Shown piece after piece: positions 48,512-60,463 of a DNA stretch of 64,000 bases. Position 1 is the first letter of the stretch. The number at the start of each line of letters is the position of its first letter. The DNA is taken from contig NZ_FTMB01000004.1 in NCBI RefSeq assembly GCF_900155885.1, forward strand, positions 230,396-294,395, read 5' to 3'. The DNA is from Rhizobium sp. RU20A. GTDB lineage: Bacteria > Pseudomonadota > Alphaproteobacteria > Rhizobiales > Rhizobiaceae. A program made the position numbers and the translations under genes. The notes beneath the pieces were generated by a model. The model worked only from the letters and a program-made list of their open reading frames with translations, had not been told where the DNA came from and ran no database searches.

Positions 48512-50040
48512 TGGATATCCGCGCCGCGGAAATTTCCGCAATTCTCAAAGATCAGATCAAAAACTTCGGCCAGGAGGCTGAGGTCTCCGAAGTCGGCCAG
48601 GTTCTGTCCGTCGGTGACGGTATCGCCCGCGTCTACGGCCTCGACAACGTCCAGGCCGGCGAAATGGTCGAGTTCCCGGGCGGCATCCGCGGCATGGCGC
48701 TGAACCTCGAATCCGACAATGTCGGCGTGGTTATCTTCGGCTCCGACCGTGACATCAAGGAAGGCGACACCGTCAAGCGGACTGGCGCCATCGTGGACGT
48801 GCCGGTTGGTCCGGAGCTGCTCGGCCGCGTCGTCGACGCGCTCGGCAACCCGATCGACGGCAAGGGCCCGATCAACGCCACGCGCCGCTCGCGCGTCGAC
48901 GTCAAGGCTCCCGGCATCATTCCGCGCAAGTCGGTTCATGAGCCGATGTCGACCGGCCTCAAGGCCATCGACGCCCTCATCCCGGTCGGTCGTGGCCAGC
49001 GCGAGCTCGTCATCGGCGACCGCCAGACCGGCAAGACCGCCATCATCCTGGACGCCTTCCTCAACCAGAAGGCCATCCACGACAACGGTCCTGAGAACGA
49101 CAAGCTCTACTGCGTCTACGTGGCCATCGGCCAGAAGCGCTCGACGGTCGCCCAGTTCGTCAAGGTTCTGGAAGAGCGCGGCGCCCTGCAGTACTCGATC
49201 GTCGTTGCCGCGACGGCTTCGGACGCTGCCCCGATGCAGTACCTCGCACCGTTTGCCGGCTGCGCCATGGGCGAATACTTCCGCGACAACGGTCAGCATG
49301 CTCTGATCGCCTATGACGACCTGTCCAAGCAGGCCGTTGCCTACCGCCAGATGTCGCTCCTGCTGCGCCGTCCGCCGGGCCGCGAAGCCTATCCGGGCGA
49401 CGTCTTCTACCTGCACTCCCGCCTGCTCGAGCGAGCTGCCAAGCTCTCCGACGAGCGTGGCGCCGGTTCGCTGACGGCTCTGCCGGTCATCGAAACGCAG
49501 GGCAACGACGTTTCGGCCTTCATCCCGACCAACGTGATCTCGATCACCGACGGCCAGATCTTCCTTGAAACGGACCTGTTCTACCAGGGTATCCGTCCGG
49601 CCGTGAACGTCGGTCTGTCGGTTTCTCGCGTGGGCTCCTCCGCTCAGATCAAGGCGATGAAGCAGGTTGCCGGTTCGATCAAGGGCGAACTCGCCCAGTA
49701 TCGCGAAATGGCCGCCTTCGCCCAGTTCGGCTCGGACCTTGATGCATCCACCCAGCGCCTGCTGAACCGTGGCGCGCGCCTGACCGAGCTCCTGAAGCAG
49801 CCGCAGTTCTCGCCGCTCAAGACGGAAGAACAGGTCGCGGTGATCTTCGCCGGCGTCAACGGCTACCTCGACAAGATCCCGGTCGCCAAGGTCGGCGCCT
49901 TCGAACAGGGCCTGCTGTCCTACCTCCGCTCGGAAGGCAAGGCGCTCCTCGACACCATCCGTACGGAAAAGGCCATCAGCGACGACACCAAGGGCAAGCT
50001 CAAGGCCGCCCTCGATGCCTTCGCAAAGACCTTCGCCTGA
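48511..50040 (+). CDS. atpA: ATP synthase F1 subunit alpha
   Basis: A 509-residue alpha subunit: P-loop GDRQTGKT at 169-176 (same numbering as E. coli), the [11 protein letters not shown] beta-barrel segment, and the conserved Arg region [14 protein letters not shown]. It forms the catalytic hexamer with AtpD. The F0 genes are not in this window, the usual split arrangement in alphaproteobacteria. Confidence 0.99.
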   Translation: MDIRAAEISAILKDQIKNFGQEAEVSEVGQVLSVGDGIARVYGLDNVQAGEMVEFPGGIRGMALNLESDNVGVVIFGSDRDIKEGDTVKRTGAIVDVPVGPELLGRVVDALGNPIDGKGPINATRRSRVDVKAPGIIPRKSVHEPMSTGLKAIDALIPVGRGQRELVIGDRQTGKTAIILDAFLNQKAIHDNGPENDKLYCVYVAIGQKRSTVAQFVKVLEERGALQYSIVVAATASDAAPMQYLAPFAGCAMGEYFRDNGQHALIAYDDLSKQAVAYRQMSLLLRRPPGREAYPGDVFYLHSRLLERAAKLSDERGAGSLTALPVIETQGNDVSAFIPTNVISITDGQIFLETDLFYQGIRPAVNVGLSVSRVGSSAQIKAMKQVAGSIKGELAQYREMAAFAQFGSDLDASTQRLLNRGARLTELLKQPQFSPLKTEEQVAVIFAGVNGYLDKIPVAKVGAFEQGLLSYLRSEGKALLDTIRTEKAISDDTKGKLKAALDAFAKTFA

Positions 50041-50070
50041 TCGGACGACAGAAGCTAGGACGGAAAACGG

Positions 50071-52397
<2,327 letters not shown>

Positions 52398-52508
52398 TGA
52401 CCGATCGACCGGCGCGCCCGTCGCGCCGGTCTTCGCCTGCGGCCAGAGACCGGCGCAGGTTTTGACGTTCGCGGTCGCAGGTCGACCGCCCAGGAAGAGT
52501 GATGGGTC

Positions 52509-52913
52509 ATGGCTGACAACTTCAATTTCGAACTGGTTTCCCCGGAACGCCTTCTCCTGTCCCAGAAGGTCAGCGAAGTCGTCATTCCCGCCAGTGAAGG
52601 CGAAATGACCGTTCTGGCGAACCACGCGCCCACCATGACGACGATCAAACCCGGCGTCGTGACGGTCAAGGCCGATGGCAAGACGGATCGCTACGTCGTC
52701 TTCGGCGGTTTCGCCGACATCGTGCCGAGCGGCTGCACGCTGCTGGCCGAATCGGCTGTTCATGTCGATGAACTCGACAAGTCTCAGCTCGATCGCCGGA
52801 TCGCTGCTGCCCGCGACGAACTGGACGGCCATGGCGACGACGACCGCAAGACGTCTCTGGAGCGCCTCATCGGCGAACTGACGTCGTTGAAGGAAACGCT
52901 GATCCCGGCCTGA
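52509..52913 (+). CDS. atpC: ATP synthase F1 subunit epsilon
   Basis: A 134-residue epsilon subunit. FNFELVSPERLLLSQKVSEV (4-23) and IPASEGEMTVLANHAP form the N-terminal beta-sandwich, followed by a helical C-terminus. It couples the central stalk to the F0 ring and inhibits hydrolysis. The 111-nt gap from atpD is longer than the other operon gaps. Confidence 0.97.
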   Translation: MADNFNFELVSPERLLLSQKVSEVVIPASEGEMTVLANHAPTMTTIKPGVVTVKADGKTDRYVVFGGFADIVPSGCTLLAESAVHVDELDKSQLDRRIAAARDELDGHGDDDRKTSLERLIGELTSLKETLIPA

Positions 52914-52947
52914 AAGGGACAGGGCGAAAGCTCCTGATGCCAAAACG

Positions 52948-52972
52948 AAAAGCCCCTTCGCGGGGCTTTTTT
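52948..52972 (+). terminator. Rho-independent terminator of the atp operon
   Basis: AAAAGCCCC (52948-52956), loop TTCGC, GGGGCTTTT (52962-52970) and two further Ts: a textbook hairpin 34 nt after the atpC stop. It also faces the convergent formate-dehydrogenase operon. Confidence 0.92.
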
Positions 52973-53053
52973 GTTGTCTGCAATTTCGTTCTTCAAGGCA
53001 GCAGCCAGACCGTGCGCTGGCGACGAGGTCGCGGATCGCGCCCGAGCGGTTGC

Positions 53054-53293
53054 TCAGGCCGGTGTCTTGACCGGACGTTTCACATGCGCGGCCGCGTCCC
53101 TCACGAGAGGCAGGAATTCACCCTCGCCGGCATCGATCATCTCGAAGAAGCGCGCCCGCATCCGGACTTCCCAGAATTTGTTGATGTGACCCGCGACGCC
53201 GTCCACACGCTCGTTCTCCGGCTGGGAGAGGAAGAAGGTCGCGATCTGGTTGGCCATGCGGACCAGCTTTTCGTCGGTGTTGCTATGCGACAT
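53054..53293 (-). CDS. fdsD: Formate dehydrogenase subunit delta
   Basis: A 79-residue protein: KLVRMANQIATFFLSQPENE (about 9-28), VAGHINKFWEVRMRARF (about 33-49) and a Pro/Ala-rich end match FdsD, the small subunit of NAD-dependent molybdenum formate dehydrogenases. The start at 53293 overlaps the fdhD 3' end by 11 nt, as expected for an operon. Last gene of the cluster. Confidence 0.9.
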   Translation of the reverse strand: MSHSNTDEKLVRMANQIATFFLSQPENERVDGVAGHINKFWEVRMRARFFEMIDAGEGEFLPLVRDAAAHVKRPVKTPA

Positions 53294-54113
53294 GGCGGTC
53301 TCCGGTCGTCGTGATGCGGTCAGGCCGCGTGAAGATCTCAAACTCGTCGCCCCGCACGATGCCAACCAGCGTGATGCCGGCAGCCTCAGCGGTGCGGATG
53401 GCCAGCGCCGTTGGCGCCGAAATGGCGGCGAGGATAGTGGTCCCGAGGCTGGCGGTCTTCTGCACCATCTCGACAGAGAGACGGCTCGTCACGACCACCA
53501 TGCCATCCGCGCCGTTGGCGCCGCCGCGCAGGACGGCGCCTGTGAGCTTGTCGAGGGCATTGTGCCGGCCGACATCCTCTCGGGCGGCGAGAAGGCCCGT
53601 GCCCGGTCGATAGAAGCCGGCACCGTGAACGGCGCGGCTTTCCCGGTTCATCGCCTGCGCGGCAGAGAGGGCGGTCACGGCGGCCTCGATATCATGGGGC
53701 GCGAAGGCAAGGGCGCTCTCCGGAACCTGTGGCACGGCGCGCGTGGCCTGCTCGATCGATTCGATCCCGCAGAGGCCGCAACCGACGGGGCCGGCCATGC
53801 GCCGGCGGCGGGCGGTGAGCGCGTCGGCCTCCGGTTCGGCGAGCATCACCTGCACGTCGAGCCCATCGCCCGCTTCGATGATGTCGATCGCGAGGACATC
53901 ACTCGCCGTTGCAATGATGCCCTCGGCGAGTGAAAAGCCATAGGCGAAGTCTTCGAGATCGGCCGGCGTCGCCATCATGACAGCATGGGTTGTCCCGCCA
54001 TAGGAAAAGGCGATCGGCACCTCCTCCGGAACCACACGGCTTGCAGGCGCGAACCTGCCGTCGCGCCAGGCGGCGGCGGTCAGCGTGCGCAGTGGCGGCA
54101 CGGGCGCAGCCAT
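53283..54113 (-). CDS. fdhD: Formate dehydrogenase accessory sulfurtransferase FdhD
   Basis: A 276-residue FdhD. GPVGCGLCGIES (about 128-139) carries the Cys pair that transfers sulfur to the Mo cofactor, GLLAAREDVGRHNALDK is the second hallmark, and SRLSVEMVQK closes it. It sulfurates the molybdopterin before insertion into FdsA. The start at 54113 lies 4 nt after the fdsA stop on the minus strand. Confidence 0.95.
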   Translation of the reverse strand: MAAPVPPLRTLTAAAWRDGRFAPASRVVPEEVPIAFSYGGTTHAVMMATPADLEDFAYGFSLAEGIIATASDVLAIDIIEAGDGLDVQVMLAEPEADALTARRRRMAGPVGCGLCGIESIEQATRAVPQVPESALAFAPHDIEAAVTALSAAQAMNRESRAVHGAGFYRPGTGLLAAREDVGRHNALDKLTGAVLRGGANGADGMVVVTSRLSVEMVQKTASLGTTILAAISAPTALAIRTAEAAGITLVGIVRGDEFEIFTRPDRITTTGDRHVA

Positions 54114-54117
54114 CGCC

Positions 54118-57000
54118 CTATTCCGCCGCCTCGAGCTTGCCGGCGATCCGGCGCGACTGGCGCGACAGCTCGTCATATTCGACCTGCCATTCGGACGGCC
54201 CGTTGGACGGTGCCACCTGGACGGCAGTGACCTTGTATTCCGGGCAGTTGGTGGCCCAATCCGAGAAGTCGGTGGTGATGACGTTGGCCTGCGTGTTCGG
54301 GTGGTGGAAGGTCGTGTAGACCACGCCCGGCGCCACGCGGTCGGTAATCGTCGCGCGCAGCGTCGTCTCGCCGGCACGGCTCGCAAGGCGGATCCAGTCG
54401 CCATCCCGGATGCCGCGATTTTCGGCATCATGCGGGTGGATTTCCAGCCGGTCTTCTTCGTGCCAGACGGTGTTTTCCGTGCGCCGCGTTTGGGCGCCCA
54501 CATTGTACTGGCTGAGAATGCGGCCGGTGGTCAAAAGCAGCGGGAAGCGCGGGCCGGTGCGCTCGTCGGTTGCCACATATTCGGTGCGGATGAACTTGCC
54601 CTTGCCGCGTACGAAGCCGTCAATGTGCATGATCGGCGAGCCCTCGGGCGTCTTTTCGTTGCAGGGCCACTGCACGGAGCCGACCTTCTCGAGGTAATCA
54701 TAGGAGACCAGCGCGAAGCTCGGCGTCGTTGCGGCAATCTCGTCCATGATCTCGGAGGGGTGGGTGTAGTTCCAGCCAAGGCCCATGGCCTGTGCGAGCT
54801 TCTGCGTCACTTCCCAATCCGCATAGCCATTCTTGGGCGTCATCACGCGGCGCACGCGGTTGATGCGGCGTTCGGCATTGGTGAAGGTGCCGTCCTTCTC
54901 AAGGAAGGTCGAGCCCGGCAGGAAGACATGGGCGTAGTTCGCCGTCTCGTTCAGGAAGAGGTCCTGCACCACGACGCACTCCATCGCCGCGAGGCCGGCC
55001 GAGACGTGCTTGGTGTCCGGGTCGGACTGCAGAATGTCTTCGCCCTGGATGTAGATGCCCTTGAAGGTGCCGTCGACGGCGGCATCCAGCATGTTGGGGA
55101 TGCGCAGGCCCGGCTCGTTGGACAGCGTCACACCCCAGAGCTTTTCGAAGACCTCCCGCGTCGCATCATCAGAGACATGGCGATAGCCCGGCAGTTCGTG
55201 CGGGAAGGAGCCCATGTCGCAGGATCCCTGCACATTGTTCTGGCCGCGCAGCGGGTTCACGCCGACGCCCGGGCGGCCGATATTGCCGGTCGCCATGGCG
55301 AGGTTGGCGATGGCCATCACGGTCGTGGAGCCCTGGCTGTGCTCGGTCACGCCGAGGCCGTAATAGATCGAGCCGTTGCCGCCGGTTGCAAAGAGGCGGG
55401 CGGCACCGCGCAGCAGGTCGGCCGGCACGCCGGTCAAGGGTTCGATCGCCTCGGGGCTGTGGCGCTCCTCGGAGACGAAGCCGGCCCAGTCCTCGAATTC
55501 CGACCAGTCGCAGCGCTCGCGGATAAAGGCTTCGTCGTAGAGCCCTTCGGTGACGATGACATGGGCGAACGCCGTGACGACGGCGACATTGGTGCCGGGC
55601 TTCAGCGGCAGGTGATAGGCGGCCTTGATATGCGGCGAGGAAACGAGATCAATGCGGCGCGGATCGATGACGATGAGTTTCGCCCCCTGCCGCAGGCGCT
55701 TCTTGAGGCGCGAGGCGAAGACCGGGTGGCCATCGGTCGGGTTGGCACCGATGACGATGACGACGTCGGTGTGTTCTACGGAATCGAAATTCTGCGTGCC
55801 GGCAGAGGTGCCGAAGGCCTGGCCGAGGCCGTAGCCGGTCGGCGAATGGCAGACGCGGGCGCAGGTATCAACATTGTTGTTGCCGAAGCCGGCGCGTATC
55901 AGCTTCTGGACGAGATAGGTTTCTTCATTCGTGCAGCGCGACGAGGTTATGCCGCCCACGGCCTCGCGGCCATACTGGTACTGGATGCGGGCAAATTCCG
56001 AAGCCACGTGGGCGTAGGCTTCCTCCCAGGTCACTTCGCGCCAGGGATCGGTGATCTTCTCGCGAATCATCGGGTTCAGGATGCGGTCGCGGTGGGTGGA
56101 GTAGCCATAGGCGAAACGACCCTTGACGCAGGAATGGCCGCGATTGGCCTGCCCGTCCTTCCACGGCACCATGCGCACCAGTTCCTCGCCGCGCATCTCC
56201 GCCTTGAAGGAGCAGCCGACGCCGCAATAGGCGCAGGTGGTGACGACGGAGTGTTCGGGCTGGCCGATCTCGATCACCGACTTTTCGGTCAGCGTCGCCG
56301 TCGGGCAGGCCTGCACGCAGGCGCCGCAGGAGACGCATTCGGATTCGAGGAAGGCCTCGTGCATGCCGGGCGACACGCGGCTGTCGAAACCGCGGCCTTC
56401 GATGGTCAGCGCGAAGGTGCCCTGCACTTCCTCGCAGGCCCGCACGCAGCGCGAACAGACGATGCATTTCGCGGGATCATAGGTGAAATAGGGGTTCGAC
56501 TCGTCCTTCGGCATGTAGCGAGCGTTGACGTCGCCTGTGGCGCCGCGCGCCTTGACGTGGTTATCGCCCTCATAGCCGTAGCGCACGTCGCGCAGACCGA
56601 CAGCGCCCGCCATGTCCTGCAATTCGCAGTCGCCATTGGCCGCGCAGGTCAGGCAGTCGAGCGGATGGTCGGAAATGTAGAGCTCCATCACACCCTTGCG
56701 GATCTGCTTCAGGCGATCCGTCTGGGTGTGGACTTTCAAGCCCTGAGCGACAGGGGTCGTGCAGGAGGCCGGCGTGCCGTTGCGGCCCTCGATTTCCACC
56801 AGACAGAGGCGGCAGGAGCCGAAGGCGTCGACCATGTCGGTTGCGCAGAGCTTCGGCACCTGGATGCCGGCTTCCATCGAGGCGCGCATCAGCGAGGTGC
56901 CTTCCGGCACGGTGATCTCGCGGCCATCGATGGTGAGCGTCACCATTCTTTCGGAGCGGGAGGCGGGTGTGCCGTAGTCGATTTCAGGAACGAGGGACAT
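54118..57000 (-). CDS. fdsA: NAD-dependent formate dehydrogenase, alpha (catalytic) subunit
   Basis: A 960-residue molybdoenzyme. The N-terminal NuoG-like ferredoxin domain has [2Fe-2S] ligands at Cys52, 63, 66 and 80, then [4Fe-4S] clusters (CIVCSRCVRAC, CVSCGACVQACP), then CAYCGVGC for the cluster next to the Mo site, and the catalytic Cys in CARVCHSPTGYGL (Cys, not selenocysteine). The C-terminal half binds the bis-MGD cofactor. It oxidises formate to CO2 and passes electrons to FdsB/FdsG for NAD. No signal peptide, so cytosolic. Confidence 0.97.
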   Translation of the reverse strand: MSLVPEIDYGTPASRSERMVTLTIDGREITVPEGTSLMRASMEAGIQVPKLCATDMVDAFGSCRLCLVEIEGRNGTPASCTTPVAQGLKVHTQTDRLKQIRKGVMELYISDHPLDCLTCAANGDCELQDMAGAVGLRDVRYGYEGDNHVKARGATGDVNARYMPKDESNPYFTYDPAKCIVCSRCVRACEEVQGTFALTIEGRGFDSRVSPGMHEAFLESECVSCGACVQACPTATLTEKSVIEIGQPEHSVVTTCAYCGVGCSFKAEMRGEELVRMVPWKDGQANRGHSCVKGRFAYGYSTHRDRILNPMIREKITDPWREVTWEEAYAHVASEFARIQYQYGREAVGGITSSRCTNEETYLVQKLIRAGFGNNNVDTCARVCHSPTGYGLGQAFGTSAGTQNFDSVEHTDVVIVIGANPTDGHPVFASRLKKRLRQGAKLIVIDPRRIDLVSSPHIKAAYHLPLKPGTNVAVVTAFAHVIVTEGLYDEAFIRERCDWSEFEDWAGFVSEERHSPEAIEPLTGVPADLLRGAARLFATGGNGSIYYGLGVTEHSQGSTTVMAIANLAMATGNIGRPGVGVNPLRGQNNVQGSCDMGSFPHELPGYRHVSDDATREVFEKLWGVTLSNEPGLRIPNMLDAAVDGTFKGIYIQGEDILQSDPDTKHVSAGLAAMECVVVQDLFLNETANYAHVFLPGSTFLEKDGTFTNAERRINRVRRVMTPKNGYADWEVTQKLAQAMGLGWNYTHPSEIMDEIAATTPSFALVSYDYLEKVGSVQWPCNEKTPEGSPIMHIDGFVRGKGKFIRTEYVATDERTGPRFPLLLTTGRILSQYNVGAQTRRTENTVWHEEDRLEIHPHDAENRGIRDGDWIRLASRAGETTLRATITDRVAPGVVYTTFHHPNTQANVITTDFSDWATNCPEYKVTAVQVAPSNGPSEWQVEYDELSRQSRRIAGKLEAAE

Positions 57001-57385
57001 GGTGCTTACCTCCCAGCCGTCATCCTCGGACTTGACCCGAGGATCTGCTGTTTTTGAACTGTTGGTACCGGTTCGGTCGTCATCGTCGTTGACCGACGAG
57101 GTGTTCGCATATTTGGGCCAAGCTCGATTATGACGGCGTGCCGGAGGCCGCTTGCCAGCAAGAAAGCCTGTTCATTGCGAAAATGACGTTTCAACGAGGG
57201 TGGCTGTTTTCCACCGCCGTCATGCTCGGGCTTGACCCGAGCATCCATGCGGCACCCTCTGCGCTTGAGGCATGGATCCTCGGCTCGGTGGTCGAGGATG
57301 ACGGTGGGTGGGGTGATGGGCGTGCCCGACAACGACGCCCGTCTGCTCCGTTGCAACAGAGTTATCGGCGGCGAGAATGGCATGC
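57001..57385. repeat. 385-nt gap with palindromic repeat elements inside the fds operon
   Basis: No gene seen. Two related palindromes occur: CCTCGG-acttgac-CCGAGG (57024-57042) and ATGCTCGGG/CCCGAGCAT (57222-57244). The second is nested in a longer structure: ATCCATGC (57243-57250) with GCATGGAT (57270-57277), and outer arms CCGTCAT (57217-57223) and ATGACGG (57297-57303). This is typical of rhizobial/Brucella intergenic palindromic repeats. It separates fdsB from fdsA, which are normally close neighbours. Confidence 0.75.
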
Positions 57386-58942
57386 TCATTCCGCCGCTTC
57401 CTGCACCGGTGCAGGTGCAAAATCATCCGGGAAATGCGTCATGGCGCTCATCACCGGATAGGGCGTGAAACCGCCGAGCGCACAGAGCGAGCCGAACTTC
57501 ATGGTGTTGCAGAGGTCGATGAGAAGCGCCTTGTTCTTCTCGGGTTCGATGCCGCGGGCGATGAGGTCGGCCGTCTCGACGCCCCGGGTGGAGCCGATGC
57601 GGCAGGGGGTGCACTTGCCGCAGCTCTCGACCGCGCAGAATTCCATGGCGAAGCGGGCCTGTTTCAGCATGTCGGCGCTGTCGTCGAAGACGGTGATGCC
57701 GGCGTGGCCGATGAGGCCGTCGCGGGCGGCGAAGGCTTCGTAGTCGAAGGGCGTGTCGAAGAGGGCGCGCGGGAAATAGGCGCCGAGCGGTCCGCCCACC
57801 TGTACGGCTTTCACCGGCCGCCCCGTTGCCGTGCCGCCGGCGATGTCGTCGATGATCTCGCCGAGCGTGAGGCCGAAGGCTGTCTCGTAGAGGCCGCCAT
57901 GTTTGACGTTGCCGGCGATCTGGATCGGGATCGTGCCGCGCGAGCGACCCATGCCGAAATCGCGGTAATAGGCTGCGCCACGGTCCATGATGATGGGGAC
58001 GGAGGCGAGTGAAATGACATTGTTGACGACGGTCGGGCGCCCGAGGAAACCCTGAAGCGCCGGCAGCGGCGGCTTGGCGCGCACCACGCCGCGCTTGCCT
58101 TCCAGCGAGTTCAGCAGCGACGTCTCCTCGCCGCAGACATAGGCGCCGGCGCCGACGCGGATTTCCATGTCGAAGGCCCTGCCGGAGCCGAGCACGGAGG
58201 CGCCGAGGATGCCGGCGGCGCGGGCGATCTCGACGGCGGCGCGCATGGCGGCGATCGCATGCGGATATTCCGACCGCGTGTAGACGTAACCCTTCGTGGC
58301 GCCCGTCGCGAGGCCGGCAATCGCCATGCCCTCGATCAACACGAAGGGGTCGCCTTCCATGATCATCCGGTCGGCAAACGTGCCGCTGTCGCCCTCATCC
58401 GCATTGCAGACGATGTATTTCTGCGGCCCGGCCGCCTCCATCACCGTCTTCCATTTGATGCCGGTCGGGAAGCCCGCACCGCCGCGGCCGCGCAGGCCGG
58501 ACTCCGTCACCTGCTGGACGATATCGGCCTGCGGCAGGGAGACCGCATTTTCCAACCCCTTGAGGCCGCCATGGGTGCGGTAATCATCAAGTGACAGCGG
58601 ATCGGTGATACCGCAGCGAGCGAAGGTCAGGCGCGTCTGGCGCTTCAGGAACGGAATCTCTTCCGTTGGACCGAGACAGAGCGGATGCGCGCCGCCCGTT
58701 AGCAGTCCAGCGTCGAGGAGCGATACGACATCGTTCGCCCTTACCGGGCCGTAGGCGATACGGCCCGCCTCGGTCGTCACTTCCACGAGGGGCTCCAGCC
58801 AGTGCATGCCGCGCGAACCGTTGCGCACGATGCGCGCATCAAGGCCGCGTGCGGCGATTTCGGCGGCGAGCGTGACGGCCACCTTGTCAGCGCCGAGCGC
58901 GAGGGCTGCGGCATCCTTGGGAACGTAGAGGGTGACGGTCAT
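57386..58942 (-). CDS. fdsB: NAD-dependent formate dehydrogenase, beta subunit (NuoF-like)
   Basis: A 518-residue protein with an N-terminal thioredoxin-like part, then the NuoF core: GRGGAGFPTGIKW (FMN/NADH binding), VCNADEGDSGTFADR, GAGAYVCGEETSLLNSLEG and the Fe-S motif ESCGKCTPCRIGSTRG. It transfers electrons to NAD. It overlaps fdsG by 4 nt upstream. Confidence 0.95.
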   Translation of the reverse strand: MTVTLYVPKDAAALALGADKVAVTLAAEIAARGLDARIVRNGSRGMHWLEPLVEVTTEAGRIAYGPVRANDVVSLLDAGLLTGGAHPLCLGPTEEIPFLKRQTRLTFARCGITDPLSLDDYRTHGGLKGLENAVSLPQADIVQQVTESGLRGRGGAGFPTGIKWKTVMEAAGPQKYIVCNADEGDSGTFADRMIMEGDPFVLIEGMAIAGLATGATKGYVYTRSEYPHAIAAMRAAVEIARAAGILGASVLGSGRAFDMEIRVGAGAYVCGEETSLLNSLEGKRGVVRAKPPLPALQGFLGRPTVVNNVISLASVPIIMDRGAAYYRDFGMGRSRGTIPIQIAGNVKHGGLYETAFGLTLGEIIDDIAGGTATGRPVKAVQVGGPLGAYFPRALFDTPFDYEAFAARDGLIGHAGITVFDDSADMLKQARFAMEFCAVESCGKCTPCRIGSTRGVETADLIARGIEPEKNKALLIDLCNTMKFGSLCALGGFTPYPVMSAMTHFPDDFAPAPVQEAAE

Positions 58943-59418
58943 GCGCGGGCCTCCGCAAGGAGATCGCGGACCGCCGCATCATCCAGCCGCCCGTGCACCG
59001 CCCCGTCCAGCATGGCGGCCGGCGCGCAGGAACAGAGGCCGAGACAGTAGACGGGCTCCAGCGTGACGCTGCCATCGGCCGTCGTGCCATGGAAATCGAT
59101 GCCGAGCAGCGCCTTGACGCGCTCGGCCAGCGCATCGCCTCCCATGGCCTGACAGGCCTCGGCGCGACAGAGCTTCAGCACGTGGCGGCCGGCGGGATGA
59201 TCGCGAAAATCGTGGTAAAAGCTGACGACGCCATGCACCTCGGCACGCGAAAGGTTCAGTTCGCTGGCGATGACGGGCAGACAGTCCTGCGGGACATGGC
59301 CGAAGGCCTCCTGGATGGCATGCAGGATCGGCAGAAGCGGGCCTTCCAGATGGCTGTGATCGGCGACGATCGCCCGTGTCTGCTCGGCAAAATCCGCGCC
59401 GTGCCGCGCCATGTTCAT
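58939..59418 (-). CDS. fdsG: NAD-dependent formate dehydrogenase, gamma subunit (NuoE-like)
   Basis: A 159-residue NuoE-type [2Fe-2S] protein with ligands Cys84 and Cys89 (CRAEAC) and Cys125 and Cys129 (CLGLC). The N-terminal helical domain and VVSFYHDFR hallmark are present. First gene of the fds operon. An ATG at 59412 is an alternative start. Confidence 0.95.
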   Translation of the reverse strand: MNMARHGADFAEQTRAIVADHSHLEGPLLPILHAIQEAFGHVPQDCLPVIASELNLSRAEVHGVVSFYHDFRDHPAGRHVLKLCRAEACQAMGGDALAERVKALLGIDFHGTTADGSVTLEPVYCLGLCSCAPAAMLDGAVHGRLDDAAVRDLLAEARA

Positions 59419-59529
59419 CGCTGACCCTCCCGTCTGTCATGCCAGCAGAGCGGCATTCCGCGCCGCCTTCTGTTGAAGACAAAGCTTCTCAGGCGGTGCG
59501 GAAATGGTCAATAAGGCTGATCCGTTGAC

Positions 59530-59548
59530 TGATAGGAAAAACCTATCA
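59530..59548. promoter_or_regulatory. LysR-type operator candidate upstream of fdsG
   Basis: TGATAGG-AAAAA-CCTATCA is a perfect palindrome with 7-bp arms containing ATAG-N7-CTAT, which fits the T-N11-A LysR-type binding pattern. It overlaps the stop codon of the LysR gene and lies about 112 nt upstream of fdsG, consistent with activation of the fds operon by the neighbouring regulator. Confidence 0.6.
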
Positions 59549-60439
59549 ATCCAGCCCGGTTTCTACCAGGCTGCGGGCCTCGTGAAGCAGTGCGGAGACG
59601 AGCGGCGTGAAGGGTTCGCGATGGGTGGCCACAAGCCCGACCGTGTGGAGGGGCTCAGGCTCGGTGAGCGGGATCATCCGCAGATCCGCTTCATAGCCGA
59701 AGGAGGCCGCAACGCTGCGCGGCATGATGCTGCACCAGTCGCCGCTGCGCACATGGGACAGCAGCACGATCATCGAATTCGATTCCAGGGCCGGCGACAC
59801 GGTGACGCCAACATCCCCGAAATGGCGATTGATGATGCGGCGGTTCTGCATGTCCGCGGTCAATAGGCAAAGCCGAAGGCCGGCCGCCTCCCGCCAGGTC
59901 ACGCTGTCGCGATCAGCAAGCGGGCCGCTTCGCGAGGTCACGAGATGGTAGCGCTCCTGTACCAGCGGCAGGCTGGTAACGCGGCCCAGCGGTTCGTTTT
60001 CGAGATAGGTCAGCCCCGCATCGATCTCCAGATTTTCGAGCAGGCTGAGGATTTGCAGGGAGTTTGCCGAGATGACGGAGAAGGTCACCTCCGGATGCTT
60101 CTGGCGAAACGGCGTCGTCAAACGTGGCACCATGGTCAGCATCGTCGGGATGGCGGCAAGGCGCAGGTGGCCGGAAAGCCCCTTGTGGGCGGCGCGCATT
60201 TCCTCGCGCATGGTGCGGGCGTCACCGACGATGCGCCGCGCCCATTCCAGTACGCGCTGGCCCTCCGGCGTCAGACCCTGGAAGCGCGAACCGCGATTGA
60301 CGAGCACAACGCCAAGGCTGTCTTCCAGCTGGCGGATCGCGGCCGAAAGGGTCGGCTGCGAAATGCCGAGCTCCTCGGCGGCGCGGGCGAAGTGCTTTTC
60401 GCGGGCGAGCGCGATGAAATATTCGAGTTTGTCGATCAC
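59546..60439 (-). CDS. LysR-family transcriptional regulator, probably FdsR-like
   Basis: A 297-residue LTTR: winged HTH at about 1-60 (FARAAEELGISQPTLSAAIR, DSLGVVLVNRG), then the PBP2-type ligand domain (about 90-290). It lies directly upstream of fdsGBA in the same direction, so it probably controls formate dehydrogenase expression. It may also be read from the preceding SDR gene, 24 nt upstream. The effector is unknown. Confidence 0.88.
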   Translation of the reverse strand: MIDKLEYFIALAREKHFARAAEELGISQPTLSAAIRQLEDSLGVVLVNRGSRFQGLTPEGQRVLEWARRIVGDARTMREEMRAAHKGLSGHLRLAAIPTMLTMVPRLTTPFRQKHPEVTFSVISANSLQILSLLENLEIDAGLTYLENEPLGRVTSLPLVQERYHLVTSRSGPLADRDSVTWREAAGLRLCLLTADMQNRRIINRHFGDVGVTVSPALESNSMIVLLSHVRSGDWCSIMPRSVAASFGYEADLRMIPLTEPEPLHTVGLVATHREPFTPLVSALLHEARSLVETGLD

Positions 60440-60463
60440 GCCCGCCGCCTTTCGAGGTGCCGA

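Noticed and set aside
54085..57057. Long open frame opposite fdsA
   Set aside because: Antisense shadow; fdsA has all catalytic and Fe-S motifs on the minus strand.
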